From Isoetes taiwanensis (Eukaryota > Streptophyta > Lycopodiopsida > Isoetales > Isoetaceae), in contig JAJEKV010000052.1 in NCBI GenBank assembly GCA_021234155.1, forward strand, positions 8,355,358-8,419,357: a DNA stretch of 64,000 nt. Reading direction: 5' to 3'. The notes beneath the pieces were generated by a model that made no database searches, was not told the DNA's origin, and saw nothing but the letters and a program-made list of their open reading frames with translations. Of the stretch, positions 46,518 through 55,920 are shown piece after piece. The translations under genes were made by a program, and so were the position numbers. Position 1 is the stretch's first letter. The number at the start of each line of letters is the position of its first letter.

Positions 46518-46908
46518 CAGTATCATATCCTTTCTATGTTGGTTTATTATATCTTATCTACATATAAACTATGGTGATGTAACGTAACAAAACTTTTGAG
46601 TTACTTTTATGTTTTATAATATGATAAACTTGACTTTTAAATTTTGAGTTACTTTTATGTTTTAATATGATAAATTTTACTTTTATGTTTTCTTCCCTTA
46701 ATGTTGTTATTATTGCAATAGAAGAATTTACAGTTTTCATATTTAAAAAATAGAGATTAAGCTGAAAAGATCAAGTACAAATATGATATTTTATGGAATA
46801 TTCTAAGAGAATATTCCGTATTCTCCGTATGCGTATTTCACGTATTCGTATTCCGTATTCATTTTTGAATCCCCGTATTCATTTCCGTATGCGTATTATG
46901 TCACTGTG

Positions 46909-46916
46909 ATGCAAAG
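46909..46916. repeat. hAT target-site duplication, right copy
   Basis: ATGCAAAG, identical to 44859-44866. Confidence 0.85.
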
Positions 46917-48480
46917 GTTTTTGAATTGAAATGACCATTTTGAAAGACCATGCCGCCTCCTTTAGCCTGCAAAAAGATCCAGTCTTTGAAGGAAGAAAAA
47001 TGGAAGGAAACAGAAGCAAGGAAGAAAAGAGAGGAACACATTGGCAAACTGTGGCACGAATAATACGTTGAAGCCCCAGGGTACAGAAGCATTAGCTGTG
47101 ACGTTGCAATTACTTTAAAGCTTAAGATGGTAGGTCTTGATACTTGCACCAGTTTGCAAAGCGAACTCTCTCCCATGGATGCTTGTATATGTGCTCTTGC
47201 TTCAATCCTTGAAATATTCTTAGTTAATGGATTGATTGAAACAGAGATTTGACTTACCTGATTCCTTCCTACACCAATTTGGCGACCCACAACCATAATA
47301 AACCTACGATTAGCCAGTGTCTTGATTGCAAGAAAGTTATAACCAAGCATCCAAGCATGCTCTTACACGATATGAAGAGCAGAGATGGGCCTCGCACAGC
47401 AACAAGAGTGACCGGAAGATTTGATGGCAATAGCAAAGACGGGCCTCGCTCAGCAACAGGAGTGACCACCAGTTTAAGGGCAATGGCAAGTTTGGAGCAG
47501 TTTCCAGGATATTCTAGGCATATACCAGCATATGCTCAGAATATGCTAAAAAACCACTTGAGCGACGGTTTGCCCCCATAGGGGCAACCCAAAAAATGAA
47601 CTGAATTATGGTATCTTCACTTTGGGTAAGTATAGTAGTTTTCAATGATGGAAACGTATGTGCTTGATGATTCTCAAGCAAATTCTTCATAAGATCTTTT
47701 ATTTTATGTATGTTATATAAAAATAGTTGCAACATGTATGTTTTAAACCACCTTCTCAAATTTCTTCTTTTCCCCGACATCTTTGTCATAAATTATATTC
47801 CCTCATCTTCTTATGTTCATGCAAAAATGCAGCAACCCGATGCAAAAAGCCTACATAAGCTAACAAAAACTTTAGCTAATCTGATGATCAAGACAAATCT
47901 GCTTAGTGAAGGAAGGAGAACTGATGTGTACAAGCATTTAGAGGTCGTTCCAGAAAGCATGCAGGCATTGGTGCTTTATACCAAGGATTATTATGGTTTA
48001 TAATATGCTTTGACAATTGCTTCTGTGTAAATGTTAATCAAGCCTGTAGTTCTCGTTGAGGAGGGCTGGGTAGCCTGCAGAGTTTCACAATAATAAGATC
48101 GTTAAAACAGATTCATACTTCTTAATTGCATTTGTTCTTTGAAGTCATTTTATCCTTATTTGCCCTTTTCTAGATTACATTCAAATAAGATGTCAACAAT
48201 CTAAAGTTAGATGGGCCAAAGCAATCAAATAGTTGTATACGTCATGAGTGCGAGAGTTATGTAAAGATGTTTCACATGTCTGGACCAGCATGGAATTCTG
48301 GGGGTTCAATGCTTGAGTAGTTGCTTTCTCGGGTGCTCCAGTACTAGCGGCTGGTCCCAAAGTTCCACCATCTCCTCCAGCTAGTCGTAGAGTTCCTCCA
48401 CCTCCACCAGCATCAACAAGTAGTTTATGAGGGTATTCAGCATCACCTGCTGTTTTCAAACCAGCCATGAGTGCAGTATC
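46917..48480. other. Region right of the hAT with exon-like pieces of unknown identity
   Basis: A minus-strand stretch ending at 47256 (NFLAIKTLANRRFIMVVGRQ then IGVGRNQ) stops at a clear GTAAGT donor. A plus-strand stretch at about 47830-48002 (KSLHKLTKTLANLMIKTNLL, YKHLEVVPESMQALVLYTKD) follows an ATGCAG acceptor and ends in TAA. A Gly-rich minus-strand frame spans 48193-48468. I recognise none of them. A tandem repeat (GACGGGCCTCGC-CAGCAACA-GAGTGACC) of about 57 bp lies at 47383-47465. Confidence 0.3.
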
Positions 48481-48849
48481 TAACTAAACCAACTGAGGAA
48501 ATGCCTTAACATCAGGTACCCTTTGTCATCTTTGGCAACGTTGCAACGTTTTTTATTATATACCAAGATTATGAGCAAATGCATGTTGCACAGGTCTGAC
48601 AACTGACAAAGGTCAGAGACAATTTAAAAGCTAAGAATAAGCCAGATAAATAAGGGAGGCATAGTTCCATCTGGACAAGCTGCTGAGACACGTATGCTTA
48701 TGGCTGCTTGCCTGATCTGCAACAAATAATTTCCCTGTTTAGCAGCATTAGGAAAAGTTAACACCAGGTAAATTATATCAGCCATAATAGGATCCAATTT
48801 TGGTGCTTCAAATCTGCTGGCTTGTCCAAAGCTCTGAGTTTAAGGTTGG

Positions 48850-49110
48850 CATTTAATCGTCACACGTGTAGCATGTATGGCAAAGAGGTTGGCATCGCCG
48901 AAGAGGGCAACGAGGTAATCCTCCATGGCCTCCTGCAATGCGAGGATGGCGTGGGTCTGGAATTGTAAGTCGGTCTTGAACTGTGCAATTTTTTGGACTA
49001 GCCGCTGGAAGGGCAGCTTCCGTAACAGAGCTCTGTCGACTTTTGATACTTCCTAATCTCTCATAAGGCAACTGTTCCCGGCCTAAACCTGTGGGGTTTC
49101 CTTGGACGAG
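48850..49110 (-). pseudogene. Histone H3 fragment
   Basis: The minus strand reads RKPHRFRPGTVAL, a stop where Arg is expected, [11 protein letters not shown], a one-base shift, then [13 protein letters not shown] and [40 protein letters not shown] and TIK. This is the H3 histone fold from just before alpha-N to loop 2/alpha-3. Changes from canonical H3 are REIAQDF to QKIAQ-F (one residue lost), [20 protein letters not shown] to [20 protein letters not shown], and loss of the IMPKDIQLARRIRGERA end. The loop 1 length is that of ordinary H3, not CENH3. The N-terminal tail is replaced by Pro/Arg-rich sequence. It cannot make a working histone. Confidence 0.85.
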
Positions 49111-49905
49111 GTGGAGGAACAAGGGGAAGAGTCTTGCTCCCAGTGGCCCGGTGCCAGGCCCACTGGACTAGGATCTCGCGGCGAGTATCCCCCTGACCCC
49201 ACCTAATGCTTGGAGCTGTGTCTTATACTTAGGACCCAACCGATTAGGGTTGGTTTCTTCCGCCTCTGCTGAATGGTGGGGTTGGTAGGCTCTTCAATGT
49301 CCTTCTTTGCTTGCTCTTCTTCCAACCGTGTTGCCTCCCGTTTGACATGGCGCTCCCATAACTGGCGTACCTCAGTCCTTCTCTAGATCTCTGCAATGTA
49401 TCTGTCAGGATGGGTCTCCATGCCAGGTTCAACGGGTTGCAGGTCTTCTGGATGAGGGGTGTCGGTATATCTTCCCAGATGAAACTTTGGCTCTCCTCAT
49501 CGTAATAATACAGGAGCAAGGTGAAAGAGCACCCTTGTGTTATAACTCTTCCTCTCCCGAAGTAAATATATTGTTGCCCTCGGACAACTAGGTCTCCACT
49601 TGCAACCTACCATGCGTCCTCATCTTGGGCCATGGCCATGATTTTTGTAGCTTCAAGGCGAGCATCTTTCGCAGCGGCGTCTGGGCCCAAGAGTTAATAC
49701 TTGGTCATCCTGCTCCACAAGAGTGTACCTCTCGCCTTCAGCGTTGAGTTTCAGCAGGAACTACTCTGTGAGATGGAATATGGAATAAGGGATCCGGTCT
49801 CCTTCCATGAACCTCTGAACCAACTGTTTAAGGAGGAGCTCGATCTTGGCGCGGCCATCCGCGTCATCGTAGAAAGGCCCTCCATCTACCTCGGGCCACC
49901 ATGGA
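49111..49905 (-). pseudogene. Unknown coding remnant upstream of the H3 fragment
   Basis: The minus strand holds protein-like sequence with a few stops and shifts: YDDADGRAKIELLLKQLVQR, MEGDRIPYSIFHLTE, LLKLNAEGERYTLVEQDDQV, ARLEATKIMAMAQDEDAW, DLVVRGQQYIYFGRGRVITQ, LYYYDEESQSFIWEDIPTP, HPDRYIAEI and LWERHVKREATRLEEEQAKK. A frame through EILVQWAWHRATGSK then runs straight into the Arg/Pro-rich start of the H3 fragment. I do not recognise the family. Steady coding character and single-base breaks suggest a once-functional gene or element ORF. Confidence 0.45.
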
Positions 49906-49919
49906 TGGCCAAATGCCCG

Positions 49920-51232
49920 TGGGAAGGACACGGAGGTGTCATTTGTCCCATGCCCTCCATGGAAAGCCAAGCGTAAATACAAGTTAGCACCTAGCACACA
50001 ATACATAAAATAATATATCACCGCGAAGGGTGGCCCACCCATCAGTAGTACATCACCTCATAACAGATACAATGACAAATGCATCAAATAAAGGATCTAA
50101 TTTCGGGGCTCGGACTCCATGGTGTCAATTGACTGGCAAACCCTCCGGATAACAACAGACAAAATCATGGCAATGGTGTTAGCTGGCATAGAACAATGGC
50201 TAGGGTAGTCCACTCCATCCGCCCCTCCTGTGCACACTTTGCAGATAGGCTGAATCATGCTATGGCATGGTTATGGCCTTTCGGGGATGCAATCTCATGG
50301 AGTCACCCTATGAGACTACATCGGGTTACATCTCCCCAGTCCCGATGAGGCAGGGAGGAAATGAATTCATTCTTGGAGCACAATGGTTCTCATGGATGGC
50401 TAGAGGATCGTACCACCACTGGTGAACATGCATCCGTACCCGACTTTAACCCCCAAAGGCTACACCGAGCCCAGGACGTCCCTATAGGCATGTATCCTGC
50501 GACCTAGAGGGTGTCGGACCCATACCCAGCCCCAACGCGAGGACCGACTTTAAGCCTAGCACATTATAGGAATCTTGTAGTCAAACTAGGCAAGATTCCA
50601 CCTCCATTTCACCATCATGCCCGTTATTTGATGCTGAACTTCATTATAGCATCTATAGCCTGGTGGGCTCTTGTGCGCAAGCCAAATTTAATGGGATCTA
50701 AGGGGTTCTGGCTAGGAGCATCTCGACTGTCTAGATGGCCTTTAGGTCTCTACCACCCCTTAACCCATACAACACAGGAGGAATAGAAAGAGAACTATCA
50801 CAGAACATCCATCCATCTATAATATCAAATTGAACATAAAATAAAGACTAATCAAACAACTACTCATAAATAATCCTATGACTGTCTAAGAGTCCAAGCT
50901 ATCTACGTACTAACTGAATCTCTGGTTCTCTAGTCTTCTGGCTGGAACAAAGGTGAACAACAGCTCCTCCTCCACCAATCTCCCCCCAAATTTGAATTGA
51001 GGCAGAATAGGGGATGGCGCCCCAATTTGCCACCCCAAAATGGCAAGTTGCCTCCTGGCTAATTGAACTGGGCCATGTGGCACTGTCTAATTGGCCTACC
51101 TTGCTAATTACTACTCTTAATTAGCCTATTTAGGTTAAGTTAGTTGCAATAGATTAGTCTCTAATGGTCCAGATACATTGGTGATGTTCCACGTATTGAT
51201 ACATATACCATATAATTATGTGGAACGTCACA
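49920..51232 (-). repeat. Second LTR of the chromodomain-type gypsy family, truncated
   Basis: The outer end at 51232 reads TGTGACGTTCCAC on the minus strand, directly after a TTAGGGGGAG polypurine tract. Blocks shared with the LTR at 22.8-24.4 kb include GTAGTCCACTCCATCCGCCC, CATCTCCCCAGTCCCGATGA and TCATTTGTCCC. The other terminus (GGACGTCACA) is missing; similarity stops near 49920, where the unknown coding remnant starts. No pol of this element lies next to it. Confidence 0.75.
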
Positions 51233-51398
51233 CTCCCCCTAATGAATTGCCCCTTAACGGCGGCAATCAGAGAGAGAGGGAGGGAGGGAGGGAGAGAGAG
51301 GAAAGAAAATGAAATGAAGTTTGATAATTACATCTGTGAGACCGCCAGGTCTATAACATCCTCTGATAATAATGCATTAGTCTCTCCTACCTCTAACT
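51233..51398. repeat. Polypurine tract and (GAGG)n low-complexity stretch
   Basis: The LTR polypurine tract is followed by a GAGAGAGAGGGAGGGAGGGA run at 51269-51305. Confidence 0.6.
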
Positions 51399-51399
51399 C

Positions 51400-51780
51400 G
51401 TCTACTTTTAAGATTCTTAAAACATCGTTCCTACGCTTTAAAACATCAATGATACATCTCCCAATAACGTGATCCTGGAAAATCAAAGAAAGCCATCAAC
51501 GTGTCAGCACATACATTATATTTCTCTCGAATATCTCTGTAAGCATAGCAATGTCGAAGTACATGTTCCTCATCTTCAAGTATCCCTGCCTCATATATCT
51601 TACACAATCTATGCTCGTGAGGAACGTCATTTTACCTGCCTACTTCAACACCAAGCCTATGTGAGCTCAGCCTCATCCTGTAGATGGCATGCCTATGCTT
51701 CGTGGAAATTCCCTCTGCCAAATACTTTATCGCATGTAATGTAGGATTAATATGGGTTCTATAAAACTCCTTTTTTACTG
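51400..51780 (-). pseudogene. LINE C-terminal domain, third LINE type
   Basis: The minus strand, across frame breaks, reads RHAIYRMRLSSHRLGVEV, NDVPHEHRLCKIYEAGILED, then EEHVLRHCYAYRDIREKY. This is the Cys/His domain after reverse transcriptase in a LINE (R-x-S-x-H-x-L, R-x-C, DE-x-H-x-L-x-x-C-x-x-Y). The wording differs from the (TTCC)n-tailed family and from the L1-type tails. Nothing else of this element is recognised. Confidence 0.6.
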
Positions 51781-52238
51781 CCCCATCTCTTCATATCCTC
51801 TGAAGAATATTCATTTTGACCCATGTGCAGATGTATCAGAGGCAACAAAACTCTAGATCTGACCAAAATGCTAATATTACTTCCTCTCTGAATTCATTAA
51901 GCATACATTTCTTTGTCCAAAATTGAACTCATTTTGGAACTTCAAATCTAACTAAGCCTATAAATATTCTTGATTTTCTTATGCATGATGACCCTTATGA
52001 AAATACCATTTGTCTGCTCTTTGGAATATCCAAAATGTAGAAACAGGTGCTCCTACGATCATCATGGTTTTTCAAATATGTTGATTAAGATGCACTTTAA
52101 ATATGACCTGGAAGTAATGTTACCTCTCACGAGCATCGATAATATATATGATGATCATTGGGACACTATTGTTACATTTTCTGGATATTATGATTTGTTT
52201 TGATTACATTGTGAATATGATTTTTCTAGTTCTAATTT
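51781..52238. other. Intergenic, no gene seen
   Basis: AT-rich with short frames only. Confidence 0.4.
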
Positions 52239-52261
52239 TTTGATGCTATATCTGGATAAAT
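52239..52261. repeat. LINE target-site duplication, left copy (23 bp)
   Basis: TTTGATGCTATATC...GGATAAAT, identical to 58477-58499. Confidence 0.9.
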
Positions 52262-52420
52262 AGAATAGAATAGAATAGATAAGATAAATATAAAGATAAA
52301 GATAAAGATAAAGATGAAAAAGATTTTATCGTCCGCAGAAACCCATTCGGGTTATGGGACCCAATACAGAAGAAGGGGCGTAAGCCTAAATTGGGGGAGG
52401 AAGGAAGGAAGGAAGGTACT
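52262..52420 (-). repeat. Doubled 3' end of the LINE: two 3' UTR tails in tandem
   Basis: Plus-strand order is (GATAAA)n tail, ATTTTATCGTCCGCAGAAAC, GGGTTATGGGACCCAATAC, then (GGAA)n at 52399-52417, then ACTTTTATCGCCCACGGAGA and GGCCTATGGGACCCAATAC. Both halves carry the same UTR wording but end in different microsatellites. Confidence 0.8.
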
Positions 52421-52669
52421 TTTATCGCCCACGGAGACCAATCGGCCTATGGGACCCAATACAAAAAAACGCAGAAGCGGATTCTTGCCGGATTAAAAAC
52501 CCCGCCCGAAGGGTTTTCGAGGGAAAACCGTGGCAAAGAATCGGCCCGGCCGATAAACCGTGCTAATCATATAAAATGCAGAAACATCCCAATATATACA
52601 AGCCATGCACCACCCCAGTAGTGCCTAGTCACGGACAACAAAGCGGGGCAAATGTGACCTCGCAGGTCC

Positions 52670-53010
52670 AAGTACCTCCCGGATGTATGACCCCGTGGCA
52701 CGCATCGACGGTGTGTTCATCGGCAAATGCAAGGGCACGTCCCGCCTATTAAGGGGCGATCCGCCCGGGACTGACCGAACTTGGGCAACTCACGGAAAGT
52801 GTGAGACTCATCCTCAATGGCACCCGCTTGACAAAGACCGACAGAGCCCGTCCGGCGGGGCTCCCCAATCCACCGCCTGCCTCGGCGCGAAGATGGTGGG
52901 CACTGTATGCGAATGGAGGCAATGAGTCTCGCTTTTTGAGGGGTACCGGGAACGCAGGTAGAGCTGTGGGCCCCGCTAACACGGGGTTGATGTGCTCCTT
53001 GTAATGGGCC
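52670..53010 (-). pseudogene. LINE ORF2 C-terminal Cys/His domain
   Basis: Minus-strand pieces such as RLIASIRI, GAIEDESHTF and RRWIGEPRRAGSV correspond to IIASIRTGAHHL, GVVEDESHAF and GRWIGESRQDRL of copy 2. The frame is broken by indels. Confidence 0.7.
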
Positions 53011-53479
53011 ATTTTGACCGCTTTAGAGCAATGGGGTCCCGTGAGCTTGCCAAGGAAACAAGCATCTAGGTACTCCCGCTAGCTATCACGATCGGTCGCC
53101 GCGCCCGGTATGCGCATCGCGACGCTCCATCCGGGCGTTCATCTGGCGAACCTCTCTCTTACCCCTCCAACAGGCCCTAAGCAGCATGCGGACTCATGGC
53201 CACAAAGTAAGCTGTGTGTCGGAGCCGAAAGCATCACCCATAGTAACCACTTTTCGAAAATAGACGATGTGTCTATCAAGGGCCCCGTGAAGTGGCAAGA
53301 ATCCATTTCCCGCAGCGAGAATCGATAGGGGACTGAAGGTTTCACCCCAAGTGCCCGTGCCAAAAATGCCTTCTCGCACCTGCTCCAAGTCATTCCTGTG
53401 TCGCCAAAGAGACGACCGGGCCCCAAACCTCACCCCCTACGAAGGACAGTTCGACCCGGTGCCCGGAACAGATGTGACC

Positions 53480-54470
53480 GATGGCCCCAATCATATAGCT
53501 CGCCGGGTGACTGCTGTTACGCATGGCATAAAGCGCTTTCGCCTGCTGTCACCCAAGCGGATAGACGCCTCCCCAGCAGCAGGAGGGGAACTCCACCCCT
53601 AGGTACTTGTAGGTGGGCGTGGACGCCCACAGCCGCCCCCGATATGTGAGTGCAGGAGGCATGGGGTGACGGAAGAGGATATGAGAACCACCCGGTCTTG
53701 GCCGATTGACGCAAGCATGTCTCAGAGTCCCGACAAAATGTGTCTAGGGCATCCGTGTGAGACCAGAGATAGCTTCGGGGTGTGGGCCAAGAGGCCAACA
53801 TCGCCCAGAGATAGATGAGCCGGCGGATGACCGGTGCAAAAGCCGTGATGCCATCCCCCCATGCTCGCGAAGCCGTGGCTCTAACTGATCAATGTAGAGG
53901 CCAAAAGTGTTGGCGTAGAGGGGGGCAACCCCGCCGACCCGATACTACCGGTGAATGCTTGGCCCGGCCACGATCCCCGCCAAAACAACTCTCATGCAAC
54001 TCAGATATGGCATTCTCGCGACAAAAGCTGGAGCCCCAGGTTGACGCAGTCTCAGCCCACGCTTTTTCGGGGTCAGATCAAAAGCCTTTTGCGAAGTCCA
54101 CAAAGCAAAGCAATACAAGTCCAAAGATGATTCCTACCGTCTTCAATCGCGCCCGCAGCCGTAAAGATATGGTCAATCGCTGAGTGGCGGGTCGAAAAGC
54201 CCGCCTCGTGTGAGGGCTCGCGACATCCGGCGCCCGCCCCAGCCGGGTCAATCGCTGCTCGAGAATGCCACCAACGGTTTGGCAAACACCGAATCGACCA
54301 TGATCGTCAGTAATTGGCCGGACAAAGGTGGGTCGCCCGCCTTTGTGAATGGGAACAACCCCGCTTGTGGTCCATTGTCTGGGAAACCATCCCGCAATGC
54401 TCGTTGAAACGTGGTAGTGAGGACCGCAGCACAAAGCGGGGCCGCCTCGCCCACTTGAGTAACTTCGGCC
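53480..54470 (-). pseudogene. LINE reverse transcriptase, broken
   Basis: On the minus strand: SGVVPIHKGG, ITDDHGRFGVCQTVGGILE, VLLCFVDFAKGF, then GLYIDQLEPRLREHGGM after shifts. Next is HLSLGDVGLLAHT in the place where copy 1 has LLFADDVDLLSHT. The catalytic F-A-D-D is therefore changed to L-G-D, and several shifts separate the motifs. It could not act as a polymerase. Later KYLGVEF marks the end of the domain. Confidence 0.75.
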
Positions 54471-54963
54471 CGCATACCATCGAGGTCACCGCCTTCCCAT
54501 TAGCTAGCCGCTGCAGGCCCTCCTCAACATCCTCGGCCCACGAGAACCAATGGGGGGCCATCCTGTGGGGGTATGGGCGACGCTGTCCCCCGGCGGGTCA
54601 TAGAGCCGGGCCAAGTATCGCTCCCACGCCTGTGTGATGTCCCCAGAGGGCTGGGCTGGCCTTCAAGCACTCGGCTACAAAAGGTTCGAGGATGAGTGTC
54701 CAAAGAGCCGAACATCTCCCCGATGTTAGTAAGGTACCGCCTTTGTGTCCTTCCGGCAGATGGGCGCAGATGTAATGGTGGTGGCCTGCAAGCGGCACCG
54801 GATCCAGAATGTGACGCGAGCTGCCGCTATGCTTTTTTACACCGAGATCAAACCATCGGTTACGCTGAATGTTGCTGACCCGAGCGGCGACGCGGGGGTC
54901 CGCCAAAGCACTCGGCCCGTCCGCGTGATCCCGTAATAGCGGGGTCACCGGTCCGTCACGCTT

Positions 54964-55920
54964 CTAGTGTGGAGGTCCGTAATTACGGGAGGGCGCCCAT
55001 GAGCATCTGGCACAGTCCCCTCGCCGCCATAATCGAAGTCTCAACCGAGGACGGCGAGGGGCTGGTATAGTGGGGTTCCGGCGGCTCGCCAAACCAGGTC
55101 CAAATAAAGTGGGAGGTGATCCGAAGTCGACCTCCTCATCCCGACCGGGTTCTGCGGCCCACCCTAAACGATCGATGAGATGCATATCTTGCGCAACTAC
55201 AAGCACATAGTCCACCACACTAGACCCTCCCCCGATTGTCCCGCTCGCATGTGCACTTATGGTGAATCGGGCCACCGCGGAAAGGCCATTGCAAATTATC
55301 AAGTCAAAAATGCCACATAGCAGAGCAACTGCGTCGCCAAAGCGAAAGTGACCGGCCGTCATCCAACCAGCGTGGGCGGCGCTACTTTCAAGGGCGAAGG
55401 CAGGACATCGTCGGGCCGAGGGGGTCAAGTCGCATGGGCTGCTCTACTCCCGTCCCGTGCATTGAAATCTCCAAGAAGGACGACCCTACCCAACGGGCCG
55501 ATGCCGGGCCAGATGTCATCATATAGATCGACATACGGGTCCATCCTATCCGCAGACGGGGTGGTGGCGATAGAAGGTGCCGTCAAGCGTGAGGGAAATA
55601 ACAGCGCCGAAAAAAGAGGGTTGCCACCGGTATTATGCACACGAACCCGTGGTACCCAGGTTGTGTTCAATTCGTCTTTCCGAGGGTAACCGAATGTGCC
55701 AAGGTTGTCCGGGTAGTAGCAAGCCACTCCCCCATGACCGCGCTTGGCCCCGTGCATGTGTATTGAAGACCGAGAAATGTTGGTAACCCGCAAATCGTAG
55801 CTCAGGCTCAAAGATGCTCCCATGTCTCCATGAGGAAGATGAGATCCATACCGGCCGCCACTGAAAGTTCAGATCGCCCCCTTCTCGCCAAGGGAAGCCT
55901 CGACAATTCCATGAGACCAC
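54964..55920 (-). pseudogene. LINE endonuclease (EEP family), broken
   Basis: The minus strand starts MVSWNCRGFPW (the S-x-N-x-R-G start of LINE endonucleases). It has GGVACYYPDNLGTF, YVDLYDDIW, VVLLGDFNARDG, IFDLIICNGLS and GGSSVVDYVLV. After DEEV the frame shifts and the conserved STSDHLPLYLDL can be read in the next frame, so the SDH catalytic motif is present at DNA level but out of frame. This nuclease nicks the target for target-primed reverse transcription. Confidence 0.8.

Larger units (their letters stand above)
44867..46908 (+). mobile_element. hAT element (2042 bp) carrying host gene fragments (Pack-hAT)
   Basis: The element is bounded by exact 8-bp duplications ATGCAAAG. The left end is CATAGAAACAGAATACGG and the right end reads back as CACAGTGACATAATACGC, giving imperfect terminal inverted repeats. 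Both ends carry many CCGTATTC/GAATACGG subterminal words, as in hAT elements, where they bind transposase. Between them lie a GDSL-lipase-like exon (minus), two gamma-glutamyl-hydrolase exons (plus) and the C-terminal part of a hAT transposase (plus). The N-terminal zinc finger and catalytic part are missing, so it could move only with help from a full relative. Confidence 0.85.

Noticed and set aside
48850-49110. CENH3 (centromeric H3) for the histone fragment
   Set aside because: Loop 1 has the short FKTDL form of ordinary H3 and lacks the longer CENH3 loop, so a canonical H3 origin fits better.
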